A stretch of 64,000 bases of DNA from an uncultured Planktomarina sp. (GTDB taxonomy: Bacteria; Pseudomonadota; Alphaproteobacteria; Rhodobacterales; Rhodobacteraceae): positions 310,001 to 374,000 of the forward strand of contig CAJJBJ010000002.1 of assembly GCA_905182455.1 (NCBI GenBank), read 5' to 3'. The notes below the pieces were generated by a model, which saw only the letters and a program-made list of their open reading frames with translations, did not search any database and was not told the DNA's origin. This document shows, piece after piece, positions 20,280 through 29,681 of this stretch. Position 1 is the stretch's first letter. Every line of letters starts with the position of its first letter. The position numbers and the translations under genes were made by a program.

Positions 20280-22364
20280 ATGGTAAAGCAAGACTATGAT
20301 GGCCCGGTTCTTGAAATCGAACAGCTTTCAATTTCCTTTTTCACGCGGCTAAACGAAATTCCAGCGGTTATGGATTTCAGCTGTACGGTTCAACCCGGAG
20401 AGGCTATGGGTCTAGTCGGCGAATCTGGCTGTGGTAAATCCACCGTGGCCCTTGGAGTGATGCAGGATCTTGGCGTGAATGGTCGGGTGGTCGGCGGGAC
20501 AATCAAGTTCAAAGGTCAAGATCTGAACTTAATGAGTCCGGACGAGTTGCGCGGAATTCGCGGCTCAGAAATTGCGATGATTTATCAAGAGCCAATGGCA
20601 TCCCTCAATCCCGCCATGAAAATCGGCCAGCAGTTGATGGAAGTGCCGATGATCCATGAAGGAGTCAACAAGCAAGACGCATATGCGCGGGCTTTGGAAG
20701 TTGTCACCGACGTGAAACTCCCTGATCCAGAACGGATCTTGAAATCATTTCCGCATCAGCTTTCTGGCGGTCAGCAACAACGTATTGTGATTGCCATGGC
20801 GCTTATGTCGAAACCAAGCCTGTTGATTCTCGATGAACCAACAACGGCTCTGGACGTGACAGTTGAGGCCGCTGTGGTGAAATTGGTTAAGGATTTGGGT
20901 AAGAAATACGGCACCTCAATGCTATTTATCTCTCACAATCTTGGACTGATCTTGGAAACCTGTGACCGCATTTGTGTGATGTACTCCGGTGAAGCGGTGG
21001 AAACGGGCCGTATCGAAGATGTTTTCGACAAAATGCAGCACCCCTATACGCAGGCGCTGTTTCGCTCGATCCCCCTGCCCGGCGCTGATAAAAATGACCG
21101 CCCCTTGGTAGCCATTCCAGGCAATTTCCCATTGCCACATGAGCGGCCGAATGGCTGTAACTTTGGCCCACGCTGTGAATATTTTCAGGCTGGCCATTGC
21201 GATCAAGGCCCAATCCGCATGGATACCGTTCCACACGGAGACCGCCACGGCTCGCGCTGCCTGAAGTGGAGCAAGATTGACTGGGATGCGCCGCTGGAAT
21301 TGGCAGAACAGAAGATCAAAGCCGAACCGGGCCGCGTCGTGCTCAAGATTGAAAATCTGAAAAAATACTATGAAGTGGCTGCAAATGCGCTGTTTGGCGG
21401 TGGCAATAAGAAGGTTGTGAAGGCCAATGAAACCCTGAGCTTTGAAGCCCGCGAGTCCGAAACGCTTGCTATTGTTGGCGAATCTGGCTGTGGCAAGTCG
21501 ACATTTGCTAAGGTTTTGATGGGATTGGAGACTGCGACTGAGGGTAAAGTATTATTCGAAGGTAAAAACATTGAAGGCATTTCTATAGAGGATCGCGATA
21601 CAAAAACTGTTGCTGATATACAGATGGTGTTCCAAAATCCCTTTGATACGCTCAACCCATCCATGACTGTGGGCAGCCAAATCGTGCGCGCCCTGGAGCT
21701 GTTCCAGATTGGAAATTCTGCCGCAGAGCGTACGGAACGGATGCTCGAGCTTCTAGATCTAGTGAAATTGCCACGTGAATTTGCCGATCGTATGCCGCGT
21801 CAGCTGTCTGGTGGGCAAAAACAACGAGTTGGGATTGCCCGCGCCTTTGCTGGGGACGCTAAGATCGTGGTGGCGGATGAGCCAGTGTCGGCTTTGGATG
21901 TATCTGTGCAAGCGGCGGTCACAGATCTGTTGATGGAAATTCAGCGCAAACATAAGACCACATTACTGTTCATCAGCCATGATCTGTCGATTGTGCGCTA
22001 TCTATCCGACCGCGTATTAGTGATGTATCTCGGCCATGTGGTGGAAATGGGCACAACTGAGCAAGTGTTTCAACCGCCCTATCACCCTTATACCGAGGCT
22101 CTGCTCAGTGCGGTGCCGATTGCTGACACCTCGATTCAGAAAAAGCACATCGTGCTTGAAGGTGACATCCCATCGGCGATGAATCCCCCCTCCGGTTGTC
22201 CATTCCAAACCCGCTGTGGTTGGAAGGCAGAGGTTCCCGGCGGGCTGTGCGATATTGAAGTGCCAGTGGTGCGTCAATTGCCGGCCGGCCATCAAATCAA
22301 ATGTCATTTGGCCGATGATATTTTGGCCCGTATGGAGCCAGTGATCAAAATGGCAGCAGAATAG
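20280..22364 (+). CDS. Fused double ATPase of peptide ABC importer (DppD-DppF type)
   Basis: This 694-residue protein carries two complete ABC ATPase domains in one chain, replacing the separate DppD and DppF subunits. Walker A GESGCGKST occurs near residues 47 and 400, signatures LSGGQQQR (about 161) and LSGGQKQR (about 506), and Walker B LLILDEPTTALDV and VVADEPVSALDV. Each half ends with the oligopeptide C-terminal domain: Cys-rich CNFGPRCEYFQAGHC and CPFQTRCGWK, which in relatives bind an iron-sulfur cluster. It follows the DppC-like gene by four bases and energises the transporter at the inner membrane. Confidence 0.95.
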   Translation: MVKQDYDGPVLEIEQLSISFFTRLNEIPAVMDFSCTVQPGEAMGLVGESGCGKSTVALGVMQDLGVNGRVVGGTIKFKGQDLNLMSPDELRGIRGSEIAMIYQEPMASLNPAMKIGQQLMEVPMIHEGVNKQDAYARALEVVTDVKLPDPERILKSFPHQLSGGQQQRIVIAMALMSKPSLLILDEPTTALDVTVEAAVVKLVKDLGKKYGTSMLFISHNLGLILETCDRICVMYSGEAVETGRIEDVFDKMQHPYTQALFRSIPLPGADKNDRPLVAIPGNFPLPHERPNGCNFGPRCEYFQAGHCDQGPIRMDTVPHGDRHGSRCLKWSKIDWDAPLELAEQKIKAEPGRVVLKIENLKKYYEVAANALFGGGNKKVVKANETLSFEARESETLAIVGESGCGKSTFAKVLMGLETATEGKVLFEGKNIEGISIEDRDTKTVADIQMVFQNPFDTLNPSMTVGSQIVRALELFQIGNSAAERTERMLELLDLVKLPREFADRMPRQLSGGQKQRVGIARAFAGDAKIVVADEPVSALDVSVQAAVTDLLMEIQRKHKTTLLFISHDLSIVRYLSDRVLVMYLGHVVEMGTTEQVFQPPYHPYTEALLSAVPIADTSIQKKHIVLEGDIPSAMNPPSGCPFQTRCGWKAEVPGGLCDIEVPVVRQLPAGHQIKCHLADDILARMEPVIKMAAE

Positions 22365-22543
22365 AGTGCATTTAAAAGAATTGCTGCATCATAGATATGG
22401 CCGTTTTAACGTCGGATCAAAACGCAATATCCCAACAGGCAAAATCACAAAAAGCCACGTTTTTGCCAGATTGAAGGTTGCGCCATGGCGCAGTTCCAGA
22501 GATATATGACTGAAATGGGATGCCAATATGTGAGCATTTCTAC

Positions 22544-22584
22544 TTGACAAAATTTAACACAAATCCAGTATTAATGCTGGATTT
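22544..22584 (+). promoter_or_regulatory. Candidate ssb promoter with overlapping inverted repeat
   Basis: A consensus TTGACA (22544-22549) is followed after a long 19-base spacer by TATTAA (22569-22574). AAATCCAG (22561-22568) and CTGGATTT (22577-22584) form perfect eight-base inverted arms around that -10 candidate. The geometry suggests an operator that would block polymerase, though a hairpin in the 5' leader is also possible. I found no GTTC-N7-GTTC SOS box in this leader. Confidence 0.45.
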
Positions 22585-22612
22585 CTAGGGCAACAACTTG
22601 GGGGCAATGGCC

Positions 22613-23146
22613 ATGGCCGGATCAGTAAACAAAGTCATCATCATCGGAAATTTGGGACAAGATCCCGAAGTGCGCAACTTCCCAAGCGGTGGCAAAGTGT
22701 GCAACTTCTCGGTCGCGACTTCCGAGAACTGGAAAGACAAGAACACCGGGGAGCGTAAAGAGCGCACCGAATGGCACCGCGTGTCTATTACCTCTGAGCC
22801 TTTGGTTCGGGTGGCTGAGCAATATCTGCGCAAAGGCTCTAAAGTCTATCTTGAAGGCCAATTGGAAACCCGCAAATGGCAGGACCAATCCGGTCAGGAC
22901 AAATACACAACTGAAGTTGTCTTGCGCCCTTATCGCTCAGAATTGACCATGCTTGATGGTCGAAACGACGGTAGCCAGGGTGGCGGCAATCAAGGTGGTG
23001 GTGGCAACCAAGGCGGTTACATGGCTGACCAAGGTGGCGGTCAAAGCGGAGGCGGGTATATGGCCGATCAAAGCGACGGTAGCCAAGGTGGCGGCTACAA
23101 CAGTCCTACCCCATCTGCTGATCTGGACGATGAAATCCCGTTTTGA
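22613..23146 (+). CDS. ssb: Single-stranded DNA-binding protein
   Basis: SSB coats single-stranded DNA in replication and repair and recruits partners through its acidic tail. The 177-residue protein has the OB fold ([57 protein letters not shown]), a flexible Gly/Gln-rich linker with two GGYMAD-type repeats, and the partner-binding tip DLDDEIPF. Of the three possible starts (TTG 22598, ATG 22607, ATG 22613) the last fits both the MAGSVNK family N-terminus and the spacing from the GGGGG ribosome site. Confidence 0.96.
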   Translation: MAGSVNKVIIIGNLGQDPEVRNFPSGGKVCNFSVATSENWKDKNTGERKERTEWHRVSITSEPLVRVAEQYLRKGSKVYLEGQLETRKWQDQSGQDKYTTEVVLRPYRSELTMLDGRNDGSQGGGNQGGGGNQGGYMADQGGGQSGGGYMADQSDGSQGGGYNSPTPSADLDDEIPF

Positions 23147-23158
23147 ATTTTTCGCTTT

Positions 23159-23180
23159 GGCGCAGAGCTTATTCTGCGCC
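23159..23180. other. Hairpin at the convergent ssb/aroB ends
   Basis: GGCGCAGA and TCTGCGCC pair perfectly around a GCTTAT loop, placed between the ssb stop and the aroB stop, with the right arm overlapping the aroB end. No U run follows on either strand, so it is not a textbook intrinsic terminator; it may stabilise 3' ends. Confidence 0.4.
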
Positions 23181-24287
23181 GGAGCCTATTGCATCTTGCA
23201 AGACGGACAAGACTACCTCAGGCGGCACCTCAGACGTCAAAAATGATTGGCCGATGGCGCGGGCCATGATGAAATTCAACTGACCTCCAACAACCTTTTT
23301 ATCCTGCCCCATCAATGCCAACAGCGCGGCAGAATCGGGCATATCGCCGTCAATATCGGAAATATCCACCTTCATACCCATGGCTTTGAGATGCGCGCGG
23401 ACTCGTGACGGGGCTTCCTGTGAACAAAGCCCCAATCGCGCAGATGTCTCAAACGCCATAGCGCAGCCAATGGCCACGCCCTCACCATGCAGCAACCGAT
23501 CCGAATAACCCGCCGCCGCTTCCAGAGCATGGCAAAAGGTATGGCCCAAATTCAGCAAAGCACGATCACCTTGCTCGGTCTCATCCCGCACCACTATATC
23601 GGCTTTCATCTGACAAGAGATCCGAACCGCCTCAATCCGTGCCTGGGTATCACCTGACGCCAAAGAGGGGCCGTTGACTTCCAGCCATTCGAAAAATGCT
23701 TCATTGCCAAGCAAGCCATATTTGACCACTTCGCCATAGCCTGCCAGAAAATCGCGTGGCATCAGAGTGTTTAGCGCGTCGATATCGGCCAAAACCAAGC
23801 TGGGTTGGTGAAAGGCACCAATTAGATTTTTGCCCTGTGCCGCATTAATCCCAGTTTTGCCGCCAACAGAGCTGTCGACCTGCGCCAATAGGCTGGTGGG
23901 TATTTGGATAAACCGCACCCCACGGCGCAGAACGGCCGCAGCAAAACCAACCAAATCCCCAATCACCCCGCCGCCCAAAGCAATCACTACATCCCGGCGC
24001 TCGACCTTTTCATTCAGGAAAAAATCAACAGTTTCTATGAGAAAGGGCCAGCTTTTAGTGCTTTCACCCGCAGGTAAAGTCAAGCCAGCATGCCGGATGC
24101 CCGCCTCGTCCAATGATGCGGTCAACGTTGCCAGATGTAGCGACGCCACGTTACTATCAGTAACAATCACAACTTTGGGCCGCTGTAAAAACGGCGCTAT
24201 ATGGCTTGCAGCTTGGCCTAAAAGGCCTTGGCCAATATGAATGTCATAGGCCCGTGCGCCCAATGGCACATGTACACACACAGTCAT
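23169..24287 (-). CDS. aroB: 3-dehydroquinate synthase AroB
   Basis: AroB cyclises DAHP to 3-dehydroquinate, the second step of the shikimate pathway to aromatic amino acids. The 372-residue protein has VIVTDSNVASLHL, the NAD-binding VIALGGGVIGDLVGFAAA, the metal and substrate residues in TSLLAQVDSSVGGKTGIN, GYGEVVKYG, and the zinc-ligand region LNLGHTFCHALEAA plus LLHGEGVAIGC. Its start overlaps the aroK stop by four bases. Confidence 0.97.
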   Translation of the reverse strand: MTVCVHVPLGARAYDIHIGQGLLGQAASHIAPFLQRPKVVIVTDSNVASLHLATLTASLDEAGIRHAGLTLPAGESTKSWPFLIETVDFFLNEKVERRDVVIALGGGVIGDLVGFAAAVLRRGVRFIQIPTSLLAQVDSSVGGKTGINAAQGKNLIGAFHQPSLVLADIDALNTLMPRDFLAGYGEVVKYGLLGNEAFFEWLEVNGPSLASGDTQARIEAVRISCQMKADIVVRDETEQGDRALLNLGHTFCHALEAAAGYSDRLLHGEGVAIGCAMAFETSARLGLCSQEAPSRVRAHLKAMGMKVDISDIDGDMPDSAALLALMGQDKKVVGGQLNFIMARAIGQSFLTSEVPPEVVLSVLQDAIGSGAE

Positions 24288-24835
24288 GATTGGTCTCCTC
24301 GTGGGCTTAAAACATCAGGTAGCTGCGCCAAGGCCTCTAATATATTTTGCATGGTCTGCGCGATGGAGCAGCTGGCATTTGACATGACGCTCACATCAGC
24401 CAACTTATATTGATCTTCACGATCTTCAAAAATTTGGGTCAGGGAGGCTTTTGGGTTAGGTGTTTTAAGCAAAGGTCTGGTGTCATTGCTGCGCACCCGC
24501 TCCCACAACAGCTCCAGATCAACTTTCAAAAATACTGATACCCCGAGGTCCGAGATCAAAGCACGGTTGTAAGCCGACATGAAGGCGCCCCCCCCGGTCG
24601 ACAAAACGCTGGGCGCTTCTAGCAACAACCGCTCAATAACTTTCGATTCCGCCGAGCGAAAAAAAGCCTCGCCATCACGTTCGAATATCTCAGCAATACT
24701 TCGGTTGGCCGCCACAGATATCTCATGATCCGAATCCATGAAGGCCACGTTGAGCTCTGCCGCCAAAGCTTTGCCCACCGCAGTTTTGCCGGAGCCCATC
24801 ATGCCGATCAGAACGACTGTTTTATTGAGCGACAT
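24284..24835 (-). CDS. aroK: Shikimate kinase AroK
   Basis: AroK phosphorylates shikimate at the 3-hydroxyl. The 183-residue P-loop kinase has VLIGMMGSGKTAVGKALA, shikimate-binding DSDHEISVAANRSIAEIFERDGE, SVLSTGGGAF and the lid arginine in RSNDTRPLL. The ATG at 24835 (MSLNKTVV) is preferred over one 15 codons upstream because the family begins here. It is coupled to aroB. Confidence 0.95.
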   Translation of the reverse strand: MSLNKTVVLIGMMGSGKTAVGKALAAELNVAFMDSDHEISVAANRSIAEIFERDGEAFFRSAESKVIERLLLEAPSVLSTGGGAFMSAYNRALISDLGVSVFLKVDLELLWERVRSNDTRPLLKTPNPKASLTQIFEDREDQYKLADVSVMSNASCSIAQTMQNILEALAQLPDVLSPRGDQS

Positions 24836-24940
24836 CTGTCTTATTCCACGTCTTAAGATTAACTTGCCTTGTATCTTCAATGGCGCGATTGTTACAAAAA
24901 GACCATAAGCAAATATCGCATCAAAGGAAAACTCTTCACC

Positions 24941-25090
24941 ATGGTAAGATTATTTAAATATTTTTTCTACTTATTGGTGTTGGCGGGCATAGCATTTGTG
25001 GCATTCGCCTATGTAGGAGAAATGTTTGGATTCGATTTTTCTACTGGCGTGCACGCCATTGAACTGCCCCTTGATCTGGATATCAAATAA
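24941..25090 (+). CDS. Small single-pass membrane protein, conserved in the group
   Basis: The ATG at 24941 opens a 49-residue protein with one membrane helix (FFYLLVLAGIAFVAFAYVG) and an acidic tail (HAIELPLDLDIK). A ribosome site AAAGGAAA precedes it. Short one-helix proteins of this kind commonly sit between aroK and xerD in Rhodobacteraceae (recollection, not checked). It ends one base before the next gene and is likely co-translated with it. Function is unknown. Confidence 0.7.
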   Translation: MVRLFKYFFYLLVLAGIAFVAFAYVGEMFGFDFSTGVHAIELPLDLDIK

Positions 25091-25091
25091 T

Positions 25092-26543
25092 ATGCGCCAT
25101 GCTTTGACCATCACTCTCATGCTTTGGACTGTGCCCCTATTGGCTCAATCCAATGCGCCCATTTCAGCGATTGATTGGCTATCGCAACCCAGTCTCGCAA
25201 CTTTGAGCGAAAAAACCCTGATTGTTGAAGACCCCACAACTGGGGCGGTTGTTGAAGACATTACAGTTATTGAACTGGACGCACCGGTTGCCAAATCCTA
25301 CGGCCTTATCCCCGCCAAAATTTCCGGAATACCGCAAGATTTTTGGACGGATATTGACCCCGACACCTTGACCCAAATCATTGGATCATTGTCTGAGCCA
25401 GGGCTGCCAGCCGCCGAAGATCTATTGTTGCGCGCTTTACTGGCTGAATCTCTGGGGGATGATGCCGTATTGGGCGTAAGGGTTTGGACGTTGCTGGATC
25501 GTGGCGCGGTGCATGCCGCTTATAGCCTGTTGGGTCAATCAGAGATCAACAGTTTGGAAAGTTTTGCTCTTTTTGCAGAGGCCGCATTGCTGACCGATAA
25601 CGTCGAGCACATGTGCAGCCAGCTCAATGCAGCGCGACATTTATCCAACAATGAGGCGCTACAAGTCTATTGCCATGCGCGGGCTGGATCTTGGGACACG
25701 GCTGTTTTGAATTACTTCACCTTAAATACTTTGGGGGCCTTCTCGCCCACTACATCAGCCCTTTTGGCGGCTGACCTTGATCCAGAACTGGCCGATGTCC
25801 TAAGCCTGCCACTGCCAGACCCAATCAGCTTGACCGCGTTGGAATTTAAGCTGCGCGCCAGCGTGGGACAACCGGTTTCCACGCAGACATTGCCCCTCAA
25901 GTTCATCCCTTCCGATTTGAGTGCATCCGCGGGTTGGAAGCAACAAATTGAAGCCGCAGAGCGCTTAGGCGCAGTCGGAAGCCTCCCTGCAGCGCAGCTA
26001 TTGGAACGGTACAAATCCAGCCAACCCTCCGCCTCTGGTGGCGTATGGGATCGGGTCTTGGCCGTGCAAAATTTGGATCGTGCTCTAACCGATCCCATCA
26101 TCGATCCAAGTGATGAATTACTGGCATTATGGACATTGATGCGAGATCGAAAACTCGCCGCACCTCTTGCACGGGCCTGGGCAAATAAGCTGATGAAATT
26201 TGGTGAAGTACCTGAAAACGATGGTATATTATTTCAAATGCAGGTGCTGGCCAGCGCAAATACCATGGGTTTTTCCGCAACAATGGCGCGGCTGCACAGC
26301 TATAATCCACAGGTTTCAACCAACAGCTATCAGACGCTGATGGCGCAATTCGACGGTGACATTTTCGCCTCCATACCGTTTCGCTCTGCCAACATGCTGC
26401 GCGCCATGCGGTTGATATCTGACGCGCTGGATGGCAACGACGCCGCATTTTTTGAGGCCATATCTCTTTACCGCGCGATGGGGCTCACACCGTTGGCTCA
26501 ACAATTGTCCATGGAATTCATGATTTTGGCCACCGACAGATGA
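25092..26543 (+). CDS. Exported hypothetical protein (483 aa)
   Basis: The start at 25092 gives an N-terminal signal peptide (MRHALTITLMLWTVPLLAQS) and a mature protein of about 460 residues made of many Leu/Ala-rich amphipathic segments (e.g. AEDLLLRALLAESLGDDAVLG; EFKLRASVGQPVS), suggesting a helical-repeat scaffold. I recognise no enzyme motif. It overlaps xerD by four bases and follows the small membrane protein by one base, so the three form one unit; a role in the periplasm is all that can be inferred. Confidence 0.8.
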   Translation: MRHALTITLMLWTVPLLAQSNAPISAIDWLSQPSLATLSEKTLIVEDPTTGAVVEDITVIELDAPVAKSYGLIPAKISGIPQDFWTDIDPDTLTQIIGSLSEPGLPAAEDLLLRALLAESLGDDAVLGVRVWTLLDRGAVHAAYSLLGQSEINSLESFALFAEAALLTDNVEHMCSQLNAARHLSNNEALQVYCHARAGSWDTAVLNYFTLNTLGAFSPTTSALLAADLDPELADVLSLPLPDPISLTALEFKLRASVGQPVSTQTLPLKFIPSDLSASAGWKQQIEAAERLGAVGSLPAAQLLERYKSSQPSASGGVWDRVLAVQNLDRALTDPIIDPSDELLALWTLMRDRKLAAPLARAWANKLMKFGEVPENDGILFQMQVLASANTMGFSATMARLHSYNPQVSTNSYQTLMAQFDGDIFASIPFRSANMLRAMRLISDALDGNDAAFFEAISLYRAMGLTPLAQQLSMEFMILATDR

Positions 26544-27460
26544 GCATTCTGTGGATTTCAAATTTTCTAGAGACTCAAGCCGCCGAATTGGGCGCCGCGC
26601 GCAACACGCAAGAAGCCTATGGCCGAGACCTTAAAGACTTCCTGAGCTTTCTAGAGTCCCGCGGTGCGGGCTTTGCCACCGCCGATCGGGCCATGGTGGA
26701 AGACTATCTGGTGCAATGCGAGGCGATTGGACTGGCCACCGCCACAAAGGCCCGCCGCTTATCCTCGATCAAACAGCTCTACCGATTTGCCTTCGAGGAA
26801 GACCTGCGTAAGGACAATCCCGCCATTCAAGTACGTGGTCCCCGCAAAGACAAACGCTTGCCAAAATCTTTGAGCCTTCAGGAGGTGGAGCAACTGCTGC
26901 AAACCGCCCACACCATGCCCAAACAGCGCGCAGATAAAATGCGGCTAACCTGCCTCATGGATCTTCTTTACGCCACGGGCATGCGGGTGACAGAACTGGT
27001 GAGTCTGCCTGTGGCAGCGGTGCGTGGCAATCCAGACATGATTTTGGTGCGCGGCAAGGGCGGCAAGGAGCGTATGGTGCCCCTCTCACCCGGTGCGCGC
27101 GACGCGGTAATCCTCTGGCTGTCCCTCCGCGATCAAGATGAAGCGTATACAAAATCCACCTTCCTTTTTCCGTCACGTGGCAAACAAGGTCATTTGACCC
27201 GAATTTGGTTTTTTCAACAGATTAAAAAACTGGCTCTCATGGCCGGGGTAAACGCTGAGAAAGTCACTCCGCATAGCCTGCGCCATGCATTTGCAACGCA
27301 TTTATTGGCCGGCGGCGCTGATTTAAGATCGATTCAGACACTTTTAGGTCATGCAGACATTGCTACCACCGAAATTTATACGCATATCCAATATGAACGG
27401 CTGCGCGAGCTGGTGCTGGAGCATCATCCTTTGGCGCGGCCTCAAAAAACAGGTGCGTGA
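26540..27460 (+). CDS. xerD: Site-specific tyrosine recombinase XerD
   Basis: XerD works with XerC at dif to resolve chromosome dimers. The 306-residue protein has the N-terminal SAM-like core-binding domain and the catalytic set: Arg in YATGMRVTELVSL, Lys in GKGGKERMVPL, HxxR in TPHSLRHAFATHLL, His in LLGHADIATTEIYTH with the nucleophilic Tyr. Length and motifs fit XerD rather than a phage integrase, and there is no attachment site or island nearby. Confidence 0.93.
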   Translation: MSILWISNFLETQAAELGAARNTQEAYGRDLKDFLSFLESRGAGFATADRAMVEDYLVQCEAIGLATATKARRLSSIKQLYRFAFEEDLRKDNPAIQVRGPRKDKRLPKSLSLQEVEQLLQTAHTMPKQRADKMRLTCLMDLLYATGMRVTELVSLPVAAVRGNPDMILVRGKGGKERMVPLSPGARDAVILWLSLRDQDEAYTKSTFLFPSRGKQGHLTRIWFFQQIKKLALMAGVNAEKVTPHSLRHAFATHLLAGGADLRSIQTLLGHADIATTEIYTHIQYERLRELVLEHHPLARPQKTGA

Positions 27461-28758
27461 TGGAACAGTTTGAATTTGGTAGTGGGTTTTGGATCACAGT
27501 TGGGGCGATCTTTGTACTTTTGATATTGTCGGGGTTTTTCTCCGGCTCTGAAACCGCATTGACCGCCGCATCCCGCAGCAAGTTACAAGCCAAGGCCAAC
27601 AAGGGCTCAGCCGGTGCAGCTCTGGCCTTAAAGGTCACCAATGACAACGAACGATTGATCGGATCTGTGTTGCTGGGCAACAATCTGGTCAATATCCTTG
27701 CCACCGCTTTGATCACCGCGCTGTTTACACAGATGATGGGTGAAAATGGCATTGTGCTGGCCACTTTGGTCATGACGTTTTTAGTTCTGGTCTTCGCCGA
27801 GGTTTTGCCCAAAACCTATGCCATCACCAATGCGGAAAGTGCTGCGATCCGCGTATCGCGTCCAATCTCGATCATTGTCTTTATCTTCGCGCCCATAGTG
27901 AGTTTTGTAAGGATCTTGGTGCGAGGGGTATTATGGATTTTTGGGGTGGCCACAGATCCCGATATCAATATTTTGGCAGTCCGTGAGGAAATCGCGGGCG
28001 CTCTGACGCTTGGGCATCAAGAGGGTCTGGTCCAAAAAGAAGACCGTGACCGCATTTTGGGCGCATTAGATCTGTCAGACCGCACCGTTGAGGAAATCAT
28101 GCTACACAGATCAGGGATTGAAATGATTGACGTCTCCCTGCCGGCAGAAGAAATCCTGTCGCAATGTCTCGAAAGCCCACATACCCGACTGCCACTCTAC
28201 CGTGGCAACCCCGAGAATATTGTGGGTGTCATCCATGCCAAGGATTTGGCACGGGCCATGGTGAAATTGACTCGTGATAGCAAAGAACGCAGCAAAGCCG
28301 TTGAACAGTTCAAAGTACTTGATGTTGCGATGGAACCCTACTTCGTGCCAGAAACCACGCCACTGGACGATCAAATGCGGCAGTTTTTGAAACGCCACAC
28401 CCATTTTGCGTTGGTGGTCGATGAATATGGTGCCCTGCAAGGCTTGATCACTTTGGAAGATATTCTCGAAGAGATTGTCGGCGAGATCACTGATGAATTT
28501 GACACCAGCGACCATGTGTTGACAGCGGCCATAGACGGACATGTGGTCGTCGATGGTGCCATGACCATCCGTGACTTGAACCGAGCGCAAGAATGGAACC
28601 TGCCTGATGAGGAGGCCAACACTCTAGCGGGCTTGGTCATACACGAGGCCCAAATGATCCCGGCTGAGGGGCAGGTCTTTGTATTTTATGGCTTTCGGTT
28701 CGAAGTGGTGGTCCGCAACGAAAACCGGATCACGAGGCTAAAAATTCACCAGCTATAA
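27460..28758 (+). CDS. DUF21/CBS-domain membrane protein (CorB/HlyC-type)
   Basis: The 432-residue protein has an N-terminal DUF21 region with about four membrane helices (FWITVGAIFVLLILSGFFSGSETALTAASRS is the hallmark), a paired CBS domain (EEIMLHRSGIEMIDV; TTPLDDQMRQFLKRHTHFALVVDEYGALQGLITLEDILEEIVG) and a C-terminal transporter-associated domain (WNLPDEEANTLAGLV). CorB/CNNM relatives move magnesium; older names call them hemolysins. The ATG at 27460 overlaps the xerD stop by one base. Confidence 0.9.
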   Translation: MEQFEFGSGFWITVGAIFVLLILSGFFSGSETALTAASRSKLQAKANKGSAGAALALKVTNDNERLIGSVLLGNNLVNILATALITALFTQMMGENGIVLATLVMTFLVLVFAEVLPKTYAITNAESAAIRVSRPISIIVFIFAPIVSFVRILVRGVLWIFGVATDPDINILAVREEIAGALTLGHQEGLVQKEDRDRILGALDLSDRTVEEIMLHRSGIEMIDVSLPAEEILSQCLESPHTRLPLYRGNPENIVGVIHAKDLARAMVKLTRDSKERSKAVEQFKVLDVAMEPYFVPETTPLDDQMRQFLKRHTHFALVVDEYGALQGLITLEDILEEIVGEITDEFDTSDHVLTAAIDGHVVVDGAMTIRDLNRAQEWNLPDEEANTLAGLVIHEAQMIPAEGQVFVFYGFRFEVVVRNENRITRLKIHQL

Positions 28759-29096
28759 AGGGCTGGCCCTCATTTTCAAAATTTGTCTAAAATATAGACT
28801 TTTGTAATCTAATATTAAAAATTGGCAGCTAAGGTGCCGTATGTTTGGACACTTATTCATGTCATACTTCCGTGTTTAAAACCGCGTCTTCGGGCGTGAT
28901 TTTTTCCTTCAGGTTCAAATTTCAGTTGACGCCGAAAAAATTATTTGCTTTTGTTTTATTCGGTTCAGCAAGTTCAGCAATCAGGTAATAATAGCACCGC
29001 CATTAAAATCACAGCCCGCATAATTCGGCTGACATTGTTGAATAACGATGCTCGGTCTTTTGCAATATTTCAGACTCAATCGTAAAGGTCGTTTTT
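28759..29096. other. Intergenic region, 338 nt, no gene seen
   Basis: This AT-rich gap separates the CBS-domain gene from the IalB-like gene. It contains no frame with family resemblance and no clear terminator. The IalB-like promoter should lie in its right part. A repeated TTCAGCA occurs near 28970. Confidence 0.5.
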
Positions 29097-29681
29097 GTGT
29101 CGCTTTTAAAATCTATGCTCTTAACCACATTGTTGGTTTTGCTCCCTCAAACCTATGTAATGGCCCAGACTGCTGGCTCGCTCGCGCCAGCAGAGAACTT
29201 TAGCACCGGGCAAGTTGTTGCAAATGAACCCGGTCTTGGGGATTATTATGATAAGGGACAGTTTGACGATTGGACCCTGCGTTGCGTAAAGACCGAAGGT
29301 CCGGTTGATCCCTGTCAATTGTTTCAATTGATGCTCAACGCAACTGGCACCCCTGTCGCAGAATTTAATTTGAATATTATTGAAGCCAATGGCGTTGTGG
29401 TCGCTGGCGCAAATGTAATCACACCCTTGGAAACGCTGCTCACAGCGCAACTCAAAATCCAGATTGATGACACCAACGCAAAGGCCTACCCATTCGCCTT
29501 TTGCATGCAAATGGGCTGTGTTGCGCGCATTGGTTTGACACAGGAAGATTTGGCAGGCTACCGAGCCGGCAATGCAGCCACAGTAACTATGGTGCCCGCA
29601 GGCGCGCCAAATCGGCAAGAGATCCTGAAGTTGTCATTAAAGGGCTTCACTGCAGGTCATAACGCCTTGATGTCAAACTAA
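29097..29681 (+). CDS. IalB-family exported protein
   Basis: The GTG at 29097 has an AAAGG site eight bases upstream and opens a 194-residue protein with a signal peptide ending in YVMAQ. The mature part has the invasion-associated locus B pattern: FDDWTLRCVKTEGPVDPCQLFQL, and PFAFCMQMGCVARIGLT with the paired cysteines. IalB proteins are small periplasmic proteins first described in Bartonella invasion, but they are widespread in free-living alphaproteobacteria with no known role. It converges on the KAS gene, overlapping by four bases. Confidence 0.85.
   Translation: MSLLKSMLLTTLLVLLPQTYVMAQTAGSLAPAENFSTGQVVANEPGLGDYYDKGQFDDWTLRCVKTEGPVDPCQLFQLMLNATGTPVAEFNLNIIEANGVVVAGANVITPLETLLTAQLKIQIDDTNAKAYPFAFCMQMGCVARIGLTQEDLAGYRAGNAATVTMVPAGAPNRQEILKLSLKGFTAGHNALMSN

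Noticed and set aside
23159-23180. ssb/aroB hairpin as an intrinsic terminator
   Set aside because: Perfect stem but no U run on either strand, so it is listed only as a hairpin.
26540-27460. Tyrosine recombinase as a phage or island integrase
   Set aside because: It matches XerD in length and motifs, is coupled to housekeeping genes, and no attachment site or mobile genes are near.
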